Shown here in pieces: positions 54,879-64,000 of a stretch of DNA of 64,000 nucleotides. This DNA is from Mycoplana dimorpha (GTDB taxonomy: Bacteria; Pseudomonadota; Alphaproteobacteria; Rhizobiales; Rhizobiaceae). The position numbers and the translations under genes are program-made. The stretch lies in contig NZ_PZZZ01000002.1 in assembly GCF_003046475.1 (NCBI RefSeq), forward strand, positions 372,001-436,000, written 5' to 3'. Each line of letters begins with the position of its first letter. Positions within the stretch are counted from its first letter, which is position 1. Under the pieces are notes generated by a model, which saw only the letters and a list, made by a program, of their open reading frames with translations, made no database searches and was not told the origin of the DNA.

Positions 54879-57608
54879 GTGAACGACCAAACTCTGCGCA
54901 ACAGCGACATATTGACGACGGCCGAACTCGCCAGCGGCGCGAGCCGCGCATCGGCGACGCCGATGATGGAACAGTATATCGAGATCAAGGCGAACAACCC
55001 CGATAGCCTGCTGTTCTATCGCATGGGTGATTTCTACGAGCTGTTCTTCCAGGATGCGGTTGACGCTTCCCGCGCGCTCGGCATCACGCTGACGAAGCGC
55101 GGCCAGCACATGGGGCAGGAGATTCCGATGTGCGGCGTGCCCATCCACGCCGCCGACGACTACCTGCAGAAGCTGATCGCGCTCGGCTTCCGCGTCGCCG
55201 TCTGCGAGCAGGTGGAGGATCCGGCCGAGGCGAAGAAGCGCGGTTCGAAATCGGTGGTGCGCCGCGACGTCGTGCGGCTCGTCACCCCGGGGACGCTGAC
55301 GGAAGAGAAGCTGCTCTCGCCGTCCGACGCCAATTACCTGATGACGCTGTCGCGCATCCGCGGCGGCGGGGAGCCGTCGATGGCGCTCGCCTGGATCGAC
55401 ATCTCGACCGGCGTCTTCCGGCTGGCCGAGACGACGCAGCAACGCCTTCTCGCCGACATCCTGCGGATCGAGCCGCGCGAGCTGATCGTTCCGGACACGC
55501 TGTTCCACGACCCGGAGTTCCGGCCGGTGATCGACGTGCTCGGCCGCGTGGTCGTACCCCAGCCGGCGGTGCTGTTCGACAGCGCCACGGCCGAGGGGCG
55601 GATCGCGCGCTATTTCGACGTCGGCACGCTCGACGGCTTCGGCACCTTTTCGCGCGCCGAGCTGTCGGCGGCGTCTGCCGCGGTCGCCTATGTCGAGAAG
55701 ACGCAGCTTGCCGAGCGCCCGCCGCCCGAGCGCGAAAGCGCCGCCTCCACGCTGTTCATCGATCCGGCGACGCGCGCCAACCTCGAACTTGTGCGGACCC
55801 TGTCCGGGGAAAAGAGCGGCACGCTTCTGAAGGCCATCGACCGGACGGTAACGAGCGGCGGCGCCCGGCTGCTGGCCGAGCGGCTGATGTCGCCGCTGAC
55901 CGACCCGGAACCGATCAACGAACGGCTCGATTCGATCGCCGCGCTCACCGATCGGCCATCCTTCGCCTCCGACCTGCGCGACGCGCTGAAGCTCTTGCCC
56001 GACATGCCGCGGGCGTTGTCGCGGCTGGCGCTTGGCCGCGGCGGGCCGCGCGACCTCGGTGCCCTGCTGCAGGGCCTGCGCGCCGCGGCGGCGGTCGCGC
56101 GGATGATGGCGCAGGAGGAACTCGACGGCGAGTTGGCCGCGGCGCTCGCCGATATTGCGGCGCTGCCGACCGAGTTGGCGCAGCGGCTGGAGGCAATGCT
56201 GGCTGACGAACTGCCGCTTCTCAAGCGCGACGGCGGCTTCATCCGCGAAGGGGCGGATGCCGAACTCGACGAGATGCGGTCCTTGCGCGACCAGTCGCGC
56301 CGGGTGATCGCCGGTCTGCAGCTGCAATATGCCGAGGAGACCGGCGTCAAGTCGCTGAAGATCAAGCACAACAATGTGCTCGGCTATTTCATCGAGGTTT
56401 CGGCGGGCAATGCCGCGGCGCTGACCGACGGGGACGAGGCGAAGGCGCGGTTCATCCACCGTCAGACAATGGCCGGCGCGATGCGCTTCACGACGACGGT
56501 GCTGTCCGAACTGGAGACCAAGATCGCCAATGCGGCCGACCGGGCGCTGGCAATCGAGCTTGCCGCCTTCGATGCTCTGACCGAGGCCGTCGTCGCCGAG
56601 GCCGACGCGATCAAGGCGGCCGCGCGGGCCCTTTCCGTCATCGATGTCTCGCAGGGACTGGCGGTGCTCGCCGAAGAGCAGGCCTATTGCCGTCCGGTGG
56701 TCGACCGCTCGAAGATGTTTTCGATCGTCGGTGGCCGCCATCCGGTGGTCGAGCAGGCGCTGCGCCGCCAGGCCGGCAATCCTTTTGTCGCCAATTCCTG
56801 CGACCTGTCGCCGACCGGCGGCAAGGGCGCCAGGGGCGACGGCGCGATCTGGCTGCTGACCGGCCCCAACATGGGCGGCAAGTCGACCTTCCTGCGCCAG
56901 AACGCGCTAATCGCCATCCTGGCCCAGATGGGCTGCTACGTTCCGGCCGAGAGCGCCCACATCGGCATCGTCGACCGGCTGTTCTCGCGGGTCGGTGCGT
57001 CCGACGATCTGGCGCGCGGCCGCTCGACCTTCATGGTCGAGATGGTCGAGACCGCGGCGATCCTCAACCAGGCGACCGAGCACTCGCTGGTCATCCTCGA
57101 CGAGATCGGCCGCGGCACGGCGACGTTCGACGGGCTGTCGATCGCCTGGGCGGCGGTGGAGCACCTGCACGAGGTCAATCGCTGCCGCGGCCTGTTTGCC
57201 ACCCATTTCCACGAACTGACGGTGCTGTCGGAGAAGCTCGGCCGCCTTTCCAACGCCACGATGCGCGTGAAGGAATGGGACGGCGAGGTGATCTTTTTAC
57301 ACGAGGTCGGGCCCGGCGCGGCCGACCGTTCCTATGGCATCCAGGTGGCGCGGCTCGCGGGATTGCCGCCGTCGGTTGTGGCGCGGGCGAAGGACGTGCT
57401 CGCCAAGCTGGAGGACGCCGACCGCAAGAACCCGGCGAGCCAGCTGATCGATGACCTGCCGCTGTTCCAGGTGGCGGTGCGGCGCGAGGAGGCGAAGAGT
57501 GCCGGCGTCTCGAAGGTCGAGGAGATGCTGAAGGGCCTGAGCCCCGACGACCTGTCGCCGCGCGAGGCGCTGGAGGTACTCTACGCGCTGAAACGGGAAG
57601 CAGGCTGA
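54879..57608 (+). CDS. mutS: DNA mismatch repair protein MutS
   Basis: Mismatch recognition ATPase. The length is about 909 residues. The mismatch-binding domain begins [20 protein letters not shown] with MGDFYELFF (Phe-x-Glu wedge), and the ATPase has Walker [13 protein letters not shown]-like signature STFMVEM, Walker [12 protein letters not shown] and the switch His THFHEL. The start is uncertain: GTG at 54879 (AGGGTG 12 bases before) or GTG at 54864; the first 25 residues are not conserved. It is divergent from maeB and 88 bases before glnD. Confidence 0.95.
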   Translation: MNDQTLRNSDILTTAELASGASRASATPMMEQYIEIKANNPDSLLFYRMGDFYELFFQDAVDASRALGITLTKRGQHMGQEIPMCGVPIHAADDYLQKLIALGFRVAVCEQVEDPAEAKKRGSKSVVRRDVVRLVTPGTLTEEKLLSPSDANYLMTLSRIRGGGEPSMALAWIDISTGVFRLAETTQQRLLADILRIEPRELIVPDTLFHDPEFRPVIDVLGRVVVPQPAVLFDSATAEGRIARYFDVGTLDGFGTFSRAELSAASAAVAYVEKTQLAERPPPERESAASTLFIDPATRANLELVRTLSGEKSGTLLKAIDRTVTSGGARLLAERLMSPLTDPEPINERLDSIAALTDRPSFASDLRDALKLLPDMPRALSRLALGRGGPRDLGALLQGLRAAAAVARMMAQEELDGELAAALADIAALPTELAQRLEAMLADELPLLKRDGGFIREGADAELDEMRSLRDQSRRVIAGLQLQYAEETGVKSLKIKHNNVLGYFIEVSAGNAAALTDGDEAKARFIHRQTMAGAMRFTTTVLSELETKIANAADRALAIELAAFDALTEAVVAEADAIKAAARALSVIDVSQGLAVLAEEQAYCRPVVDRSKMFSIVGGRHPVVEQALRRQAGNPFVANSCDLSPTGGKGARGDGAIWLLTGPNMGGKSTFLRQNALIAILAQMGCYVPAESAHIGIVDRLFSRVGASDDLARGRSTFMVEMVETAAILNQATEHSLVILDEIGRGTATFDGLSIAWAAVEHLHEVNRCRGLFATHFHELTVLSEKLGRLSNATMRVKEWDGEVIFLHEVGPGAADRSYGIQVARLAGLPPSVVARAKDVLAKLEDADRKNPASQLIDDLPLFQVAVRREEAKSAGVSKVEEMLKGLSPDDLSPREALEVLYALKREAG

Positions 57609-57696
57609 ACGACTGTCGCCGCGACCCGAAAAGGGCTATAGCCCATCAGCACCGACGAGGTGAAGAGACCCGAGAGGCAGCAGGCGGCCGGCATTG

Positions 57697-60534
57697 ATGG
57701 ACAGCAAGCTGATGGTTCCGGCCCATTCGGGCCTGCTCGATGGCGCGGCGCTCAGGGCGCAATGCGAATTCATCGCCCGCGCCCATGCCGATCATCGCGA
57801 CCAGATGCGCCAGGCGCTGCTCGCCGCTCTGAAGAAGGCCTACGTCGAGGGCCGCGAGCAGGCGCGCGAACTTCTGTTCACCGACGGCAGCGGCAGCGCC
57901 TGTGCCGCTCGCCTGTCATGGCTGCAGGATCAGATCGTCACGGTGCTGCATGAATTTGCGCTGAACCACGTCTTCGGAGCGGTCGCCACGCCGGAATCCG
58001 CCCGGATCGCCGTGACGGCGGTCGGCGGCTACGGGCGCGACACGCTGGCGCCAGGATCCGACATCGACCTGCTCTTCCTGCTGCCGGCGAGACCCGCGCC
58101 GTGGAGCGAGCCGGCGATCGAGTTCATGCTCTACATACTGTGGGACATGGGCTTCAAGGTCGGCCACGCAACCCGCAGCCTGGAGGAGTGCATCCGCCTC
58201 TCCAAGGACGACATGACGATCCGCACGGCGATCCTCGAGGCGCGCTATCTCTGCGGTTCGCGGGATCTGTTCGATGAGCTGACCCGGCGCTTCGAGCACG
58301 AGATCGTGAGCGGGACGGGGCCGGAATTCATCGCTGCCAAGCTTGCCGAACGCGACGAGCGGCACGGCAAGGCCGGCGACAGCCGCTACCTGGTGGAGCC
58401 GAACGTCAAGGAAGGCAAGGGCGGGCTTCGCGACCTGCACACGCTGTTCTGGATCGCCAAGTATCATTACCACATCCGCGATCCGGAGGACCTCGTCAGG
58501 CTCGGGGTACTGTCCCGCCACGAGCTCAAGCTGTTCCAGAAGTCGGAAGATTTCCTGTGGGCGGTGCGGTGCCATATGCATTTCCTCACCGGCAAGGCCG
58601 AGGAGAGGCTGTCATTCGACATCCAGCCCGAGATCGCCGCTTCGCTCGGCTACCAGCCGCATCCGGGACTTTCCGCCGTCGAGCGATTCATGAAGCACTA
58701 TTTCCTGGTGGCAAAGGACGTCGGCGACCTGACGCGGATCTTCTGCGCCGCGCTGGAGGATCAGCAGGCCAAGGAGGCGCCGGGTATCTCGGGTGCGTTC
58801 AGCCGCTTCACCCGTCGCAACCGCAAGATCGCCGGCACCCTCGACTTCGTCGAGGACCATGGCCGCATCACGATCGCCGGTCCGGATGTCTTCAAGCGCG
58901 ATCCCGTCAACCTGATCCGGCTGTTCCACATCGCCGACATCAACGAACTGGAGTTTCATCCCGACGCGCTGAAGCTCGTCACCCGTTCGCTGAAGCTGAT
59001 CAACAACGCCCTGCGGGAGGATGAGGAAGCGAACCGGCTGTTCCTGTCGATCCTGACCTCGCCGCGCGACCCGGCGCTGATCCTGCGCCGCATGAACGAA
59101 TCCGGTGTGCTCGGCCGCTTCATACCCGACTTCGGCAAGATCGTCGCGATGATGCAGTTCAACATGTACCACCACTACACGGTCGACGAACACCTCATCC
59201 GCTCCGTCGGCGTACTTGCAGCCATCGATCAGGGACGCGAGGCCGAGGCACACCCGCTCACCGCCCAGATCATGCCGGGCCTCGAGGACCGCGTGCCCCT
59301 GTATGTGGCCGTGCTGCTGCACGACATCGCCAAGGGACGGCCGGAGGATCACTCTGTCGCCGGCGCCAGGGTGGCGCGCAAGCTCTGTCAGCGCTTGGGG
59401 CTGTCGCCGAAGCAGACCGAACTGGTCGTCTGGCTTATCGAGGAGCACCTGCTGATGTCGATGGTGGCGCAGACGCGCGACCTCAACGACCGCAAGACGA
59501 TCGTCGACTTCGCCGAGAAGGTGCGGTCGATGGAGCGGCTGAAGATGCTGCTAATCTTGACGGTTTGCGACACGCGCGCCGTCGGGCCGGGCGTGTGGAA
59601 CGGCTGGAAGGGGCAACTGCTGCGCACGCTCTACTACGAGACGGAACTGCTGCTGTCCGGCGGCTTCTCGGAAGTGTCGCGCAAGGAACGGGCGAAGTTC
59701 GCCCGCGAGACGCTTGCGGAGGCACTGGTCGACTGGCCCCAAAGGGAGCGCAAGGCCTATGCGCGCCTGCACTACGACCCCTACATGCTGACGGTGCCGC
59801 TGGAGGACCAGGTGCGGCACGCCGCGTTCATTCGCGGCGCCGACAGGGCGGGTCAGGCGCTGGCGACGATGGTGCGGACCGATTCCTTCCACGCCATTAC
59901 CGAAATCACCGTCCTGTCGCCGGACCATCCGCGACTGCTGACGGTGATCGCCGGCGCCTGCGCGGCGGCCGGCGCCAACATCGTCGACGCGCAGATCTTC
60001 ACCACCTCCGACGGCCGCGCCCTCGATACCATCCTCGTCAATCGGGAGTTCCCGGACGATGCCGACGAGACGCGCCGCGCCGCCAGCGTCGGCCGGATGA
60101 TCGAGGACGTGCTGTCCGGCCGCAAGCGGCTGCCGGAGGTCATCGCCACCCGCACGCGTGGTCGCAAGCGGTCGAAGACCTTCGTCATTCCGCCGGCGGT
60201 GACGATCTCGAACACGCTGTCGAACAAGTTCACGGTCATCGAGATCGAGTGCCTCGACCGCCCTGGCCTGCTTTCGGAGGTGACGGCGGTTCTGTCCGAC
60301 CTGTCGCTCGACATTGCCTCGGCGCACATCACCACCTTCGGCGAGAAGGTGATCGACACCTTCTATGTGACCGATCTGCTCGGCCACAAGATCACCAACG
60401 AGAACCGGCAGAACAACATCGCCGCCCGTCTGAAAGCCGTCATGGCCGAGGAGGCGGACGAGGCGCGCGACCGGATGCCGTCCGGCATTCTCGCGCCGGC
60501 CGGCACACTGGCAGGGACAAGAACCAAGCAATGA
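57697..60534 (+). CDS. glnD: bifunctional [PII] uridylyltransferase / UMP-removing enzyme
   Basis: Primary nitrogen sensor: adds UMP to PII (GlnB/GlnK) when glutamine is low and removes it when high. The length is 945 residues. Nucleotidyltransferase motif [20 protein letters not shown] (catalytic GS-D-D) near residue 110; HD hydrolase motif [17 protein letters not shown] near 540; two ACT domains at the end ([20 protein letters not shown] and [20 protein letters not shown]). The ATG at 57697 directly follows a TTG codon. A palindrome GGGCTATAGCCC lies at 57633-57644. Its stop overlaps the murJ start by four bases. Confidence 0.96.
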   Translation: MDSKLMVPAHSGLLDGAALRAQCEFIARAHADHRDQMRQALLAALKKAYVEGREQARELLFTDGSGSACAARLSWLQDQIVTVLHEFALNHVFGAVATPESARIAVTAVGGYGRDTLAPGSDIDLLFLLPARPAPWSEPAIEFMLYILWDMGFKVGHATRSLEECIRLSKDDMTIRTAILEARYLCGSRDLFDELTRRFEHEIVSGTGPEFIAAKLAERDERHGKAGDSRYLVEPNVKEGKGGLRDLHTLFWIAKYHYHIRDPEDLVRLGVLSRHELKLFQKSEDFLWAVRCHMHFLTGKAEERLSFDIQPEIAASLGYQPHPGLSAVERFMKHYFLVAKDVGDLTRIFCAALEDQQAKEAPGISGAFSRFTRRNRKIAGTLDFVEDHGRITIAGPDVFKRDPVNLIRLFHIADINELEFHPDALKLVTRSLKLINNALREDEEANRLFLSILTSPRDPALILRRMNESGVLGRFIPDFGKIVAMMQFNMYHHYTVDEHLIRSVGVLAAIDQGREAEAHPLTAQIMPGLEDRVPLYVAVLLHDIAKGRPEDHSVAGARVARKLCQRLGLSPKQTELVVWLIEEHLLMSMVAQTRDLNDRKTIVDFAEKVRSMERLKMLLILTVCDTRAVGPGVWNGWKGQLLRTLYYETELLLSGGFSEVSRKERAKFARETLAEALVDWPQRERKAYARLHYDPYMLTVPLEDQVRHAAFIRGADRAGQALATMVRTDSFHAITEITVLSPDHPRLLTVIAGACAAAGANIVDAQIFTTSDGRALDTILVNREFPDDADETRRAASVGRMIEDVLSGRKRLPEVIATRTRGRKRSKTFVIPPAVTISNTLSNKFTVIEIECLDRPGLLSEVTAVLSDLSLDIASAHITTFGEKVIDTFYVTDLLGHKITNENRQNNIAARLKAVMAEEADEARDRMPSGILAPAGTLAGTRTKQ

Positions 60535-62126
60535 GTCTGGTCAAGAAATTCGCGACCGTCGGCGGGGCGACGCTCGGCAGCCGCGTCCTCGGTTTCGCCC
60601 GCGAAACGCTGATGGCGGCAGCACTCGGCACCGGTCCGATGGCCGATGCCTTCTACGCGGCATTCCGCTTTCCCAACCTGTTCCGCCGGCTGTTTGCCGA
60701 GGGCGCCTTCAACGCTGCCTTCGTGCCGCTGTTTGCCAAGGAGATCGAGGCAGGCGGCATCGATGGCGCCAAGCGGTTCTCGGAGGAGGTGTTCGGCGTC
60801 CTGTTCACCGTGCTTATGATGATCACCATCGCCATGGAACTGGCGATGCCGTGGCTGGTGGCGTGGATCATCGCCCCGGGTTTCGTCGGCGAACCGGAAA
60901 AATTCGGCGTGACGGTGGAACTCGCCGCCGTGATGTTTCCCTACCTGATGTGCATGTCGCTGACGGCGATGCTGTCGGGCATGCTCAATTCGCTGCATCA
61001 CTATTTCGCCGCGGCAATTGCCCCTGTCTTCCTCAATGTCGTGTTGATCGGCGCGCTCGGCTTGGCGCTGTGGACGGGTGCCTCGCCGCTTCACACGGCG
61101 TGGTATCTTTCCTGGGGCGTGCTGGCGGCCGGCGTCCTGCAGATGGCGGTGCTCTATGCCGGCGTGCGCCATGCCGGCATGCGCATCGGCTTCCGCCGGC
61201 CGCGGATGACGCCCAACGTCAAGCGGCTGCTGTGGCTGGCGCTGCCCGCGGCGGTGACCGGCGGCATCACCCAGATCAACCAGATCATCGGGCAGATGAT
61301 CGCCTCCACCAAGGAAGGGGCGATCTCGGTGCTGCAATATGCCGACCGCGTCTACCAGTTGCCGCTCGGCGTCGTCGGCATCGCCGTCGGCGTCGTGCTC
61401 CTCCCCGAACTGGCCCGTGCGCTGAAGGCCGGTCACGAGAGGGAGGCGGGCAACCTGCAGAACCGCTCGATGGAGTTCGTGCTGTTTTTGACGCTGCCGG
61501 CGGCCGGCGCGCTGTGGGTGATTTCCGACGAGATTGTTCGCGTGCTCTACGAGCGCGGCGCGTTTTCGCCGGAGACGACCTCGGTCGTGGCGGGGACGCT
61601 TGCGATCTACGGCCTCGGCCTGCCCGGCTTCGTGATGATCAAGGCGCTCAATCCCGGGTTCTTTGCCCGCGAGGACACGAAGACGCCGATGCGCATCACG
61701 ATGGTATCGGTGGCCGTCAATTGCGTGCTCGCCGTCTCGCTCTTTCCCTTCTTCTACGAACGCGGCATCGCCACGGCCGAGGCGGCTTCCGGCTGGCTGA
61801 CGGCGATCGTCCTGTTCGTGACGCTGGTGCGGCGGGGCCACTGGCCGCTCGACAAGGCACTGGCCTGGCGCGTGGTGCGGCTCCTGATCGCGACCGTGGT
61901 GATGGCAGTCAGCCTCCATCATCTTGCCGATGCGATGGCCGACCGGCTCGCGCCGACCGCGCCACTGCTCGACCAGGTGTCCGCGCTCGGCATACTGGTG
62001 GCCTTTGCAATGACGGTCTACTTCGGGATTGCCTTCCTTATCGGCGGGGCCGATCTCGGCATGATCCGCCGCAACATCAGGCGCACCCCCGCCACGAGGA
62101 CGGACGTGCCGGAGGGCGGCGAGTAG
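60531..62126 (+). CDS. murJ: lipid II flippase MurJ
   Basis: MOP-superfamily exporter that flips lipid II across the inner membrane for peptidoglycan synthesis. The length is 531 residues with about 14 membrane helices. Amino terminus [20 protein letters not shown] and [20 protein letters not shown] are MurJ signatures; [20 protein letters not shown] follows. The start codon overlaps the glnD stop (ATGA), so the two are translationally coupled, as in other rhizobia. It ends 36 bases before the convergent M15-like gene. Confidence 0.95.
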   Translation: MSLVKKFATVGGATLGSRVLGFARETLMAAALGTGPMADAFYAAFRFPNLFRRLFAEGAFNAAFVPLFAKEIEAGGIDGAKRFSEEVFGVLFTVLMMITIAMELAMPWLVAWIIAPGFVGEPEKFGVTVELAAVMFPYLMCMSLTAMLSGMLNSLHHYFAAAIAPVFLNVVLIGALGLALWTGASPLHTAWYLSWGVLAAGVLQMAVLYAGVRHAGMRIGFRRPRMTPNVKRLLWLALPAAVTGGITQINQIIGQMIASTKEGAISVLQYADRVYQLPLGVVGIAVGVVLLPELARALKAGHEREAGNLQNRSMEFVLFLTLPAAGALWVISDEIVRVLYERGAFSPETTSVVAGTLAIYGLGLPGFVMIKALNPGFFAREDTKTPMRITMVSVAVNCVLAVSLFPFFYERGIATAEAASGWLTAIVLFVTLVRRGHWPLDKALAWRVVRLLIATVVMAVSLHHLADAMADRLAPTAPLLDQVSALGILVAFAMTVYFGIAFLIGGADLGMIRRNIRRTPATRTDVPEGGE

Positions 62127-62162
62127 GGGCCTGATCGCCTTCGCCCTGCGTACACGGCTGCC

Positions 62163-62654
62163 TCAGCGCATGGCTACAACGGTGGTCGGCTTCGGCTTCT
62201 TCAGGCGCGCCAGGCCGCGATTGCAGTAATTCCAGCGTCGGCTCGGTCCGACATCGACATGAACGATGCCGTTGCAATAGGTGCCGATGCCGCCGATGCC
62301 CGGCGCCGTCCTGGCCGCGGCCACGATGCGACTGACGGCAACGCCCGGCACGCGGATGTCGGCCGCCATGCACTTGCGGTGATACGAGCCCCGCCGCCCG
62401 TTCGAGCGGTGGCCGGAGGTCACGAGCGGTCGCCGTCCCGTCTGCGCAGCGATGTGGGCGAGAACGACGTGCAGCGCCCCGGGAAAGCAGCTGTGCCGCA
62501 CGCGCGGCGTCTGGGTGGCATAGGCCAGCGTAACCCGCGCTTTCTCCTTCTTGAGAATGATTTTCTGGACTTCGCCGTCAGCCTCCGCATCGAAGGCAAA
62601 CAATGACGAAAGCGCGAACAGGCTGGCGAGTGCGATGGAACAGGCATTTCCCAT
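62163..62654 (-). CDS. exported M15/YcbK-like peptidase
   Basis: Small exported protein of 163 residues with a signal peptide (to about residue 26, ACSIALASLFALSSLFAFDA). The core resembles zinc-dependent M15/YcbK (DUF882) peptidoglycan peptidases: SGHRSNGRRGSYHRKCMAAD supplies the first His and Asp, and IVHVDVGPSRRW the last His. The family acts on peptide cross-links in peptidoglycan. Four cysteines suggest disulfides. It is convergent with murJ, and its gene is followed on the other side by a 306-base gap. Activity is inferred. Confidence 0.8.
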   Translation of the reverse strand: MGNACSIALASLFALSSLFAFDAEADGEVQKIILKKEKARVTLAYATQTPRVRHSCFPGALHVVLAHIAAQTGRRPLVTSGHRSNGRRGSYHRKCMAADIRVPGVAVSRIVAAARTAPGIGGIGTYCNGIVHVDVGPSRRWNYCNRGLARLKKPKPTTVVAMR

Positions 62655-62960
62655 GATACCCCTCCCTTTTTTCCCGTCTTGCGTGTTGGCATGGGTCTCC
62701 TGCTGTTCTTGCGGGAACTAAAATCCGAAAAAAGGCTTTTGTGGGGATAAAAATGCTAACAGTAGCTAGTACTTATGGAGGATTGCGGTGGCCCCGGTGA
62801 TCCCGGCTGCGCGCGCGGGAACCATATCCGGCCGCGGCCGGACGGGGCAGCGCGGTTGCCTGGCGGTATTGATTGTGGCCCGGGCGGCGTGCATAAGCAC
62901 GAGCGTGAACCAGTTGCAGCAGCCGCTGCTTGGGCCCTCCACCAGCCTCACGAGGACAAC
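62655..62960. other. 306-base divergent promoter region (M15-like gene / trpS)
   Basis: The left part (62700-62775) is AT-richer and probably holds the promoter of the peptidase gene on the minus strand. The right part contains the trpS promoter (62869-62897). GGAAC at 62705-62709 followed 17 bases later by CTTTT resembles an EcfG stress promoter poorly. No gene is visible. Confidence 0.5.
62869..62897 (+). promoter_or_regulatory. candidate sigma-70 promoter for trpS
   Basis: TTGATT (62869-62874) and CATAAG (62892-62897) with a 17-base spacer; four of six positions match in each hexamer. Transcription would begin near 62904, about 57 bases before trpS. Confidence 0.5.
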
Positions 62961-64000
62961 ATGACCGCATTCAAGCCGCTCGTCTTTTCCGGCGTCCAGC
63001 CGACGGGCAATCTGCATCTCGGCAACTATCTTGGCGCGATCCGCAAGTTCGTCGCCCTGCAGGAGAACAACGACTGCATCTACTGCGTCGTCGACCTGCA
63101 TTCGATCACCGCGCAGCTCGTTCACGAGGATCTGCCCGGCCAGATCCGCTCGATTGCCGCCGCCTTCATCGCCTCCGGCATCGACCCGGAAAAGCACATT
63201 GTTTTCAATCAGTCGGCGGTGCCGCAGCATGCAGAGCTCGCCTGGATCTTCAACTGCGTCGCGCGCATCGGCTGGATGAACCGCATGACCCAGTTCAAGG
63301 ACAAGGCCGGCAAGGACCGCGAGAATGCCTCGCTGGGTCTGCTGGCCTATCCGAGCCTGATGGCGGCCGACATCCTCGTCTATCGCGCCACCCACGTGCC
63401 GGTCGGCGACGACCAGAAGCAGCACCTGGAACTAGCGCGCGACATCGCCATGAAGTTCAACCTCGACTTCCAGACGAAGATCCGCAGCGCCGGCACCGGC
63501 GTCGATATCGTCGTCGGCGAGGAGCCGGTGCACGCCTATTTTCCGATGGTCGAGCCGCTGATCGAGGGCCCGGCGCCGCGCGTCATGTCCTTGCGCGACG
63601 GCACCAAGAAGATGTCGAAGTCCGACCCGTCCGACCTGTCGCGCATCAACCTAATGGATGATGCGGACACGATCTCGAAAAAGATACGCAAGGCCAAGAC
63701 CGACCCGGATGCGCTGCCGGGCGAGGTCGAAGGGCTGCAGGGCCGGCCCGAGGCGGAAAACCTCGTCGGCATCTATGCCGCGCTTGCCGATACGTCGAAG
63801 GCGAAGGTGCTGTCCGAATTCGGCGGCCAGCAGTTTTCCACCTTCAAGCCGGCGCTGGTCGATCTCGCCGTCAGCGTGCTCTCGCCGATCACCGGGGAGA
63901 TGCGCCGGCTGATGGAGGACACGAGCCACATCGACGCGATCCTGCGCAGGGGCGGCGAGCGGGCGCGGGAGCGGGCCGAGAAGACCATGGCCGAGGTGGC
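62961..64000 (+). CDS. trpS: tryptophanyl-tRNA synthetase (3' partial)
   Basis: Class I aminoacyl-tRNA synthetase that charges tRNA-Trp. The frame from the ATG at 62961 is open to the window end, about 346 codons, so the last few residues are missing. Class I signatures: HIGH-like [15 protein letters not shown] at residue 13 and KMSKS in [16 protein letters not shown] near 215. [12 protein letters not shown] and [16 protein letters not shown] are also conserved. CACGAGGAC gives the ribosome-binding site. In rhizobia trpS commonly follows murJ; here a small peptidase lies between. Confidence 0.95.
   Translation, partial: MTAFKPLVFSGVQPTGNLHLGNYLGAIRKFVALQENNDCIYCVVDLHSITAQLVHEDLPGQIRSIAAAFIASGIDPEKHIVFNQSAVPQHAELAWIFNCVARIGWMNRMTQFKDKAGKDRENASLGLLAYPSLMAADILVYRATHVPVGDDQKQHLELARDIAMKFNLDFQTKIRSAGTGVDIVVGEEPVHAYFPMVEPLIEGPAPRVMSLRDGTKKMSKSDPSDLSRINLMDDADTISKKIRKAKTDPDALPGEVEGLQGRPEAENLVGIYAALADTSKAKVLSEFGGQQFSTFKPALVDLAVSVLSPITGEMRRLMEDTSHIDAILRRGGERARERAEKTMAEV

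Noticed and set aside
52464-56741. Very long minus-strand frame of over 1,400 codons covering maeB and running antisense through mutS
   Set aside because: Only the part up to 54749 resembles malic enzyme. The upstream part lies opposite mutS and is a by-product of high GC codon bias.
62705-62732. EcfG general-stress promoter
   Set aside because: GGAAC is present but the second element is CTTTT rather than CGTT, and it points away from the peptidase gene and lies far from trpS.

Overview
This is GC-rich chromosomal DNA from an alphaproteobacterium of the order Hyphomicrobiales (Rhizobiales), most likely Rhizobiaceae or a close family. I base this on gene content and order: ubiB-ubiE-mutM-rpsT-dnaA, hemW-rdgB-rph divergent from hrcA-grpE, ptsN-hpf-rpoN-lptB-lptA-lptC, sppA-ihfB-lapA, lspA with a hybrid kinase and olsB (ornithine lipid), and maeB-mutS-glnD-murJ-trpS. 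This order follows the Sinorhizobium/Rhizobium chromosome as I remember it. The genus cannot be fixed by reading. I saw no rRNA or tRNA genes, insertion sequences, prophage or CRISPR. The window starts inside or just before a cupin gene and ends inside trpS.

Region by region. 1-9.3 kb: a cupin protein, glutathione synthetase, the ComM/YifB ATPase, cysteine synthase, a LysE-type exporter, Dps, an EamA exporter divergent from an Lrp/AsnC regulator, and a GNAT enzyme overlapping dut. 9.3-20 kb: a more accessory stretch. prfC, a DUF2182/DUF1326 pair, a GFA protein, a pirin and a class II glutamine amidotransferase lie between dut and coaBC, which are neighbours in many bacteria. A channel-like protein with a zinc ribbon, a Gly-rich secreted protein with tandem repeats and a TadG-like envelope protein lie between coaBC and ubiB. 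20-32 kb: ubiquinone synthesis (ubiB, ubiE), DNA repair (mutM), rpsT, dnaA with a dense GANTC cluster upstream, then hemW, rdgB, a VOC protein and rph facing hrcA and grpE. 32.5-42 kb: a BetT-like transporter, PTS-Ntr IIA (ptsN), hibernation factor, sigma-54 and the LptBAC lipopolysaccharide-transport genes, then sppA, ihfB and lapA. 42-48.5 kb: an orphan CoxG protein, a translationally coupled run of two RNA methyltransferases and lspA, then a hybrid histidine kinase and olsB. 48.5-52 kb: an accessory cassette (MFS transporter, acetylpolyamine amidohydrolase, LysR regulator) with nested inverted repeats upstream. 52.4-64 kb: malic enzyme, mutS, glnD overlapping murJ, a small M15-like peptidase and trpS.

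Most of the window is core housekeeping DNA. I see no clearly new multi-gene system. The points most worth a second look are the DUF1326-DUF2182 pair with its Cys and Met metal-ligand-like motifs and an upstream palindrome, the zinc-ribbon channel, the stand-alone TadG-like and Gly-rich pair, the pseudo-receiver in the hybrid kinase, the GANTC cluster before dnaA, and the symmetric operator candidates before the Lrp gene and the MFS cassette. No search or alignment was run. Family names come from recognised motifs and gene order.
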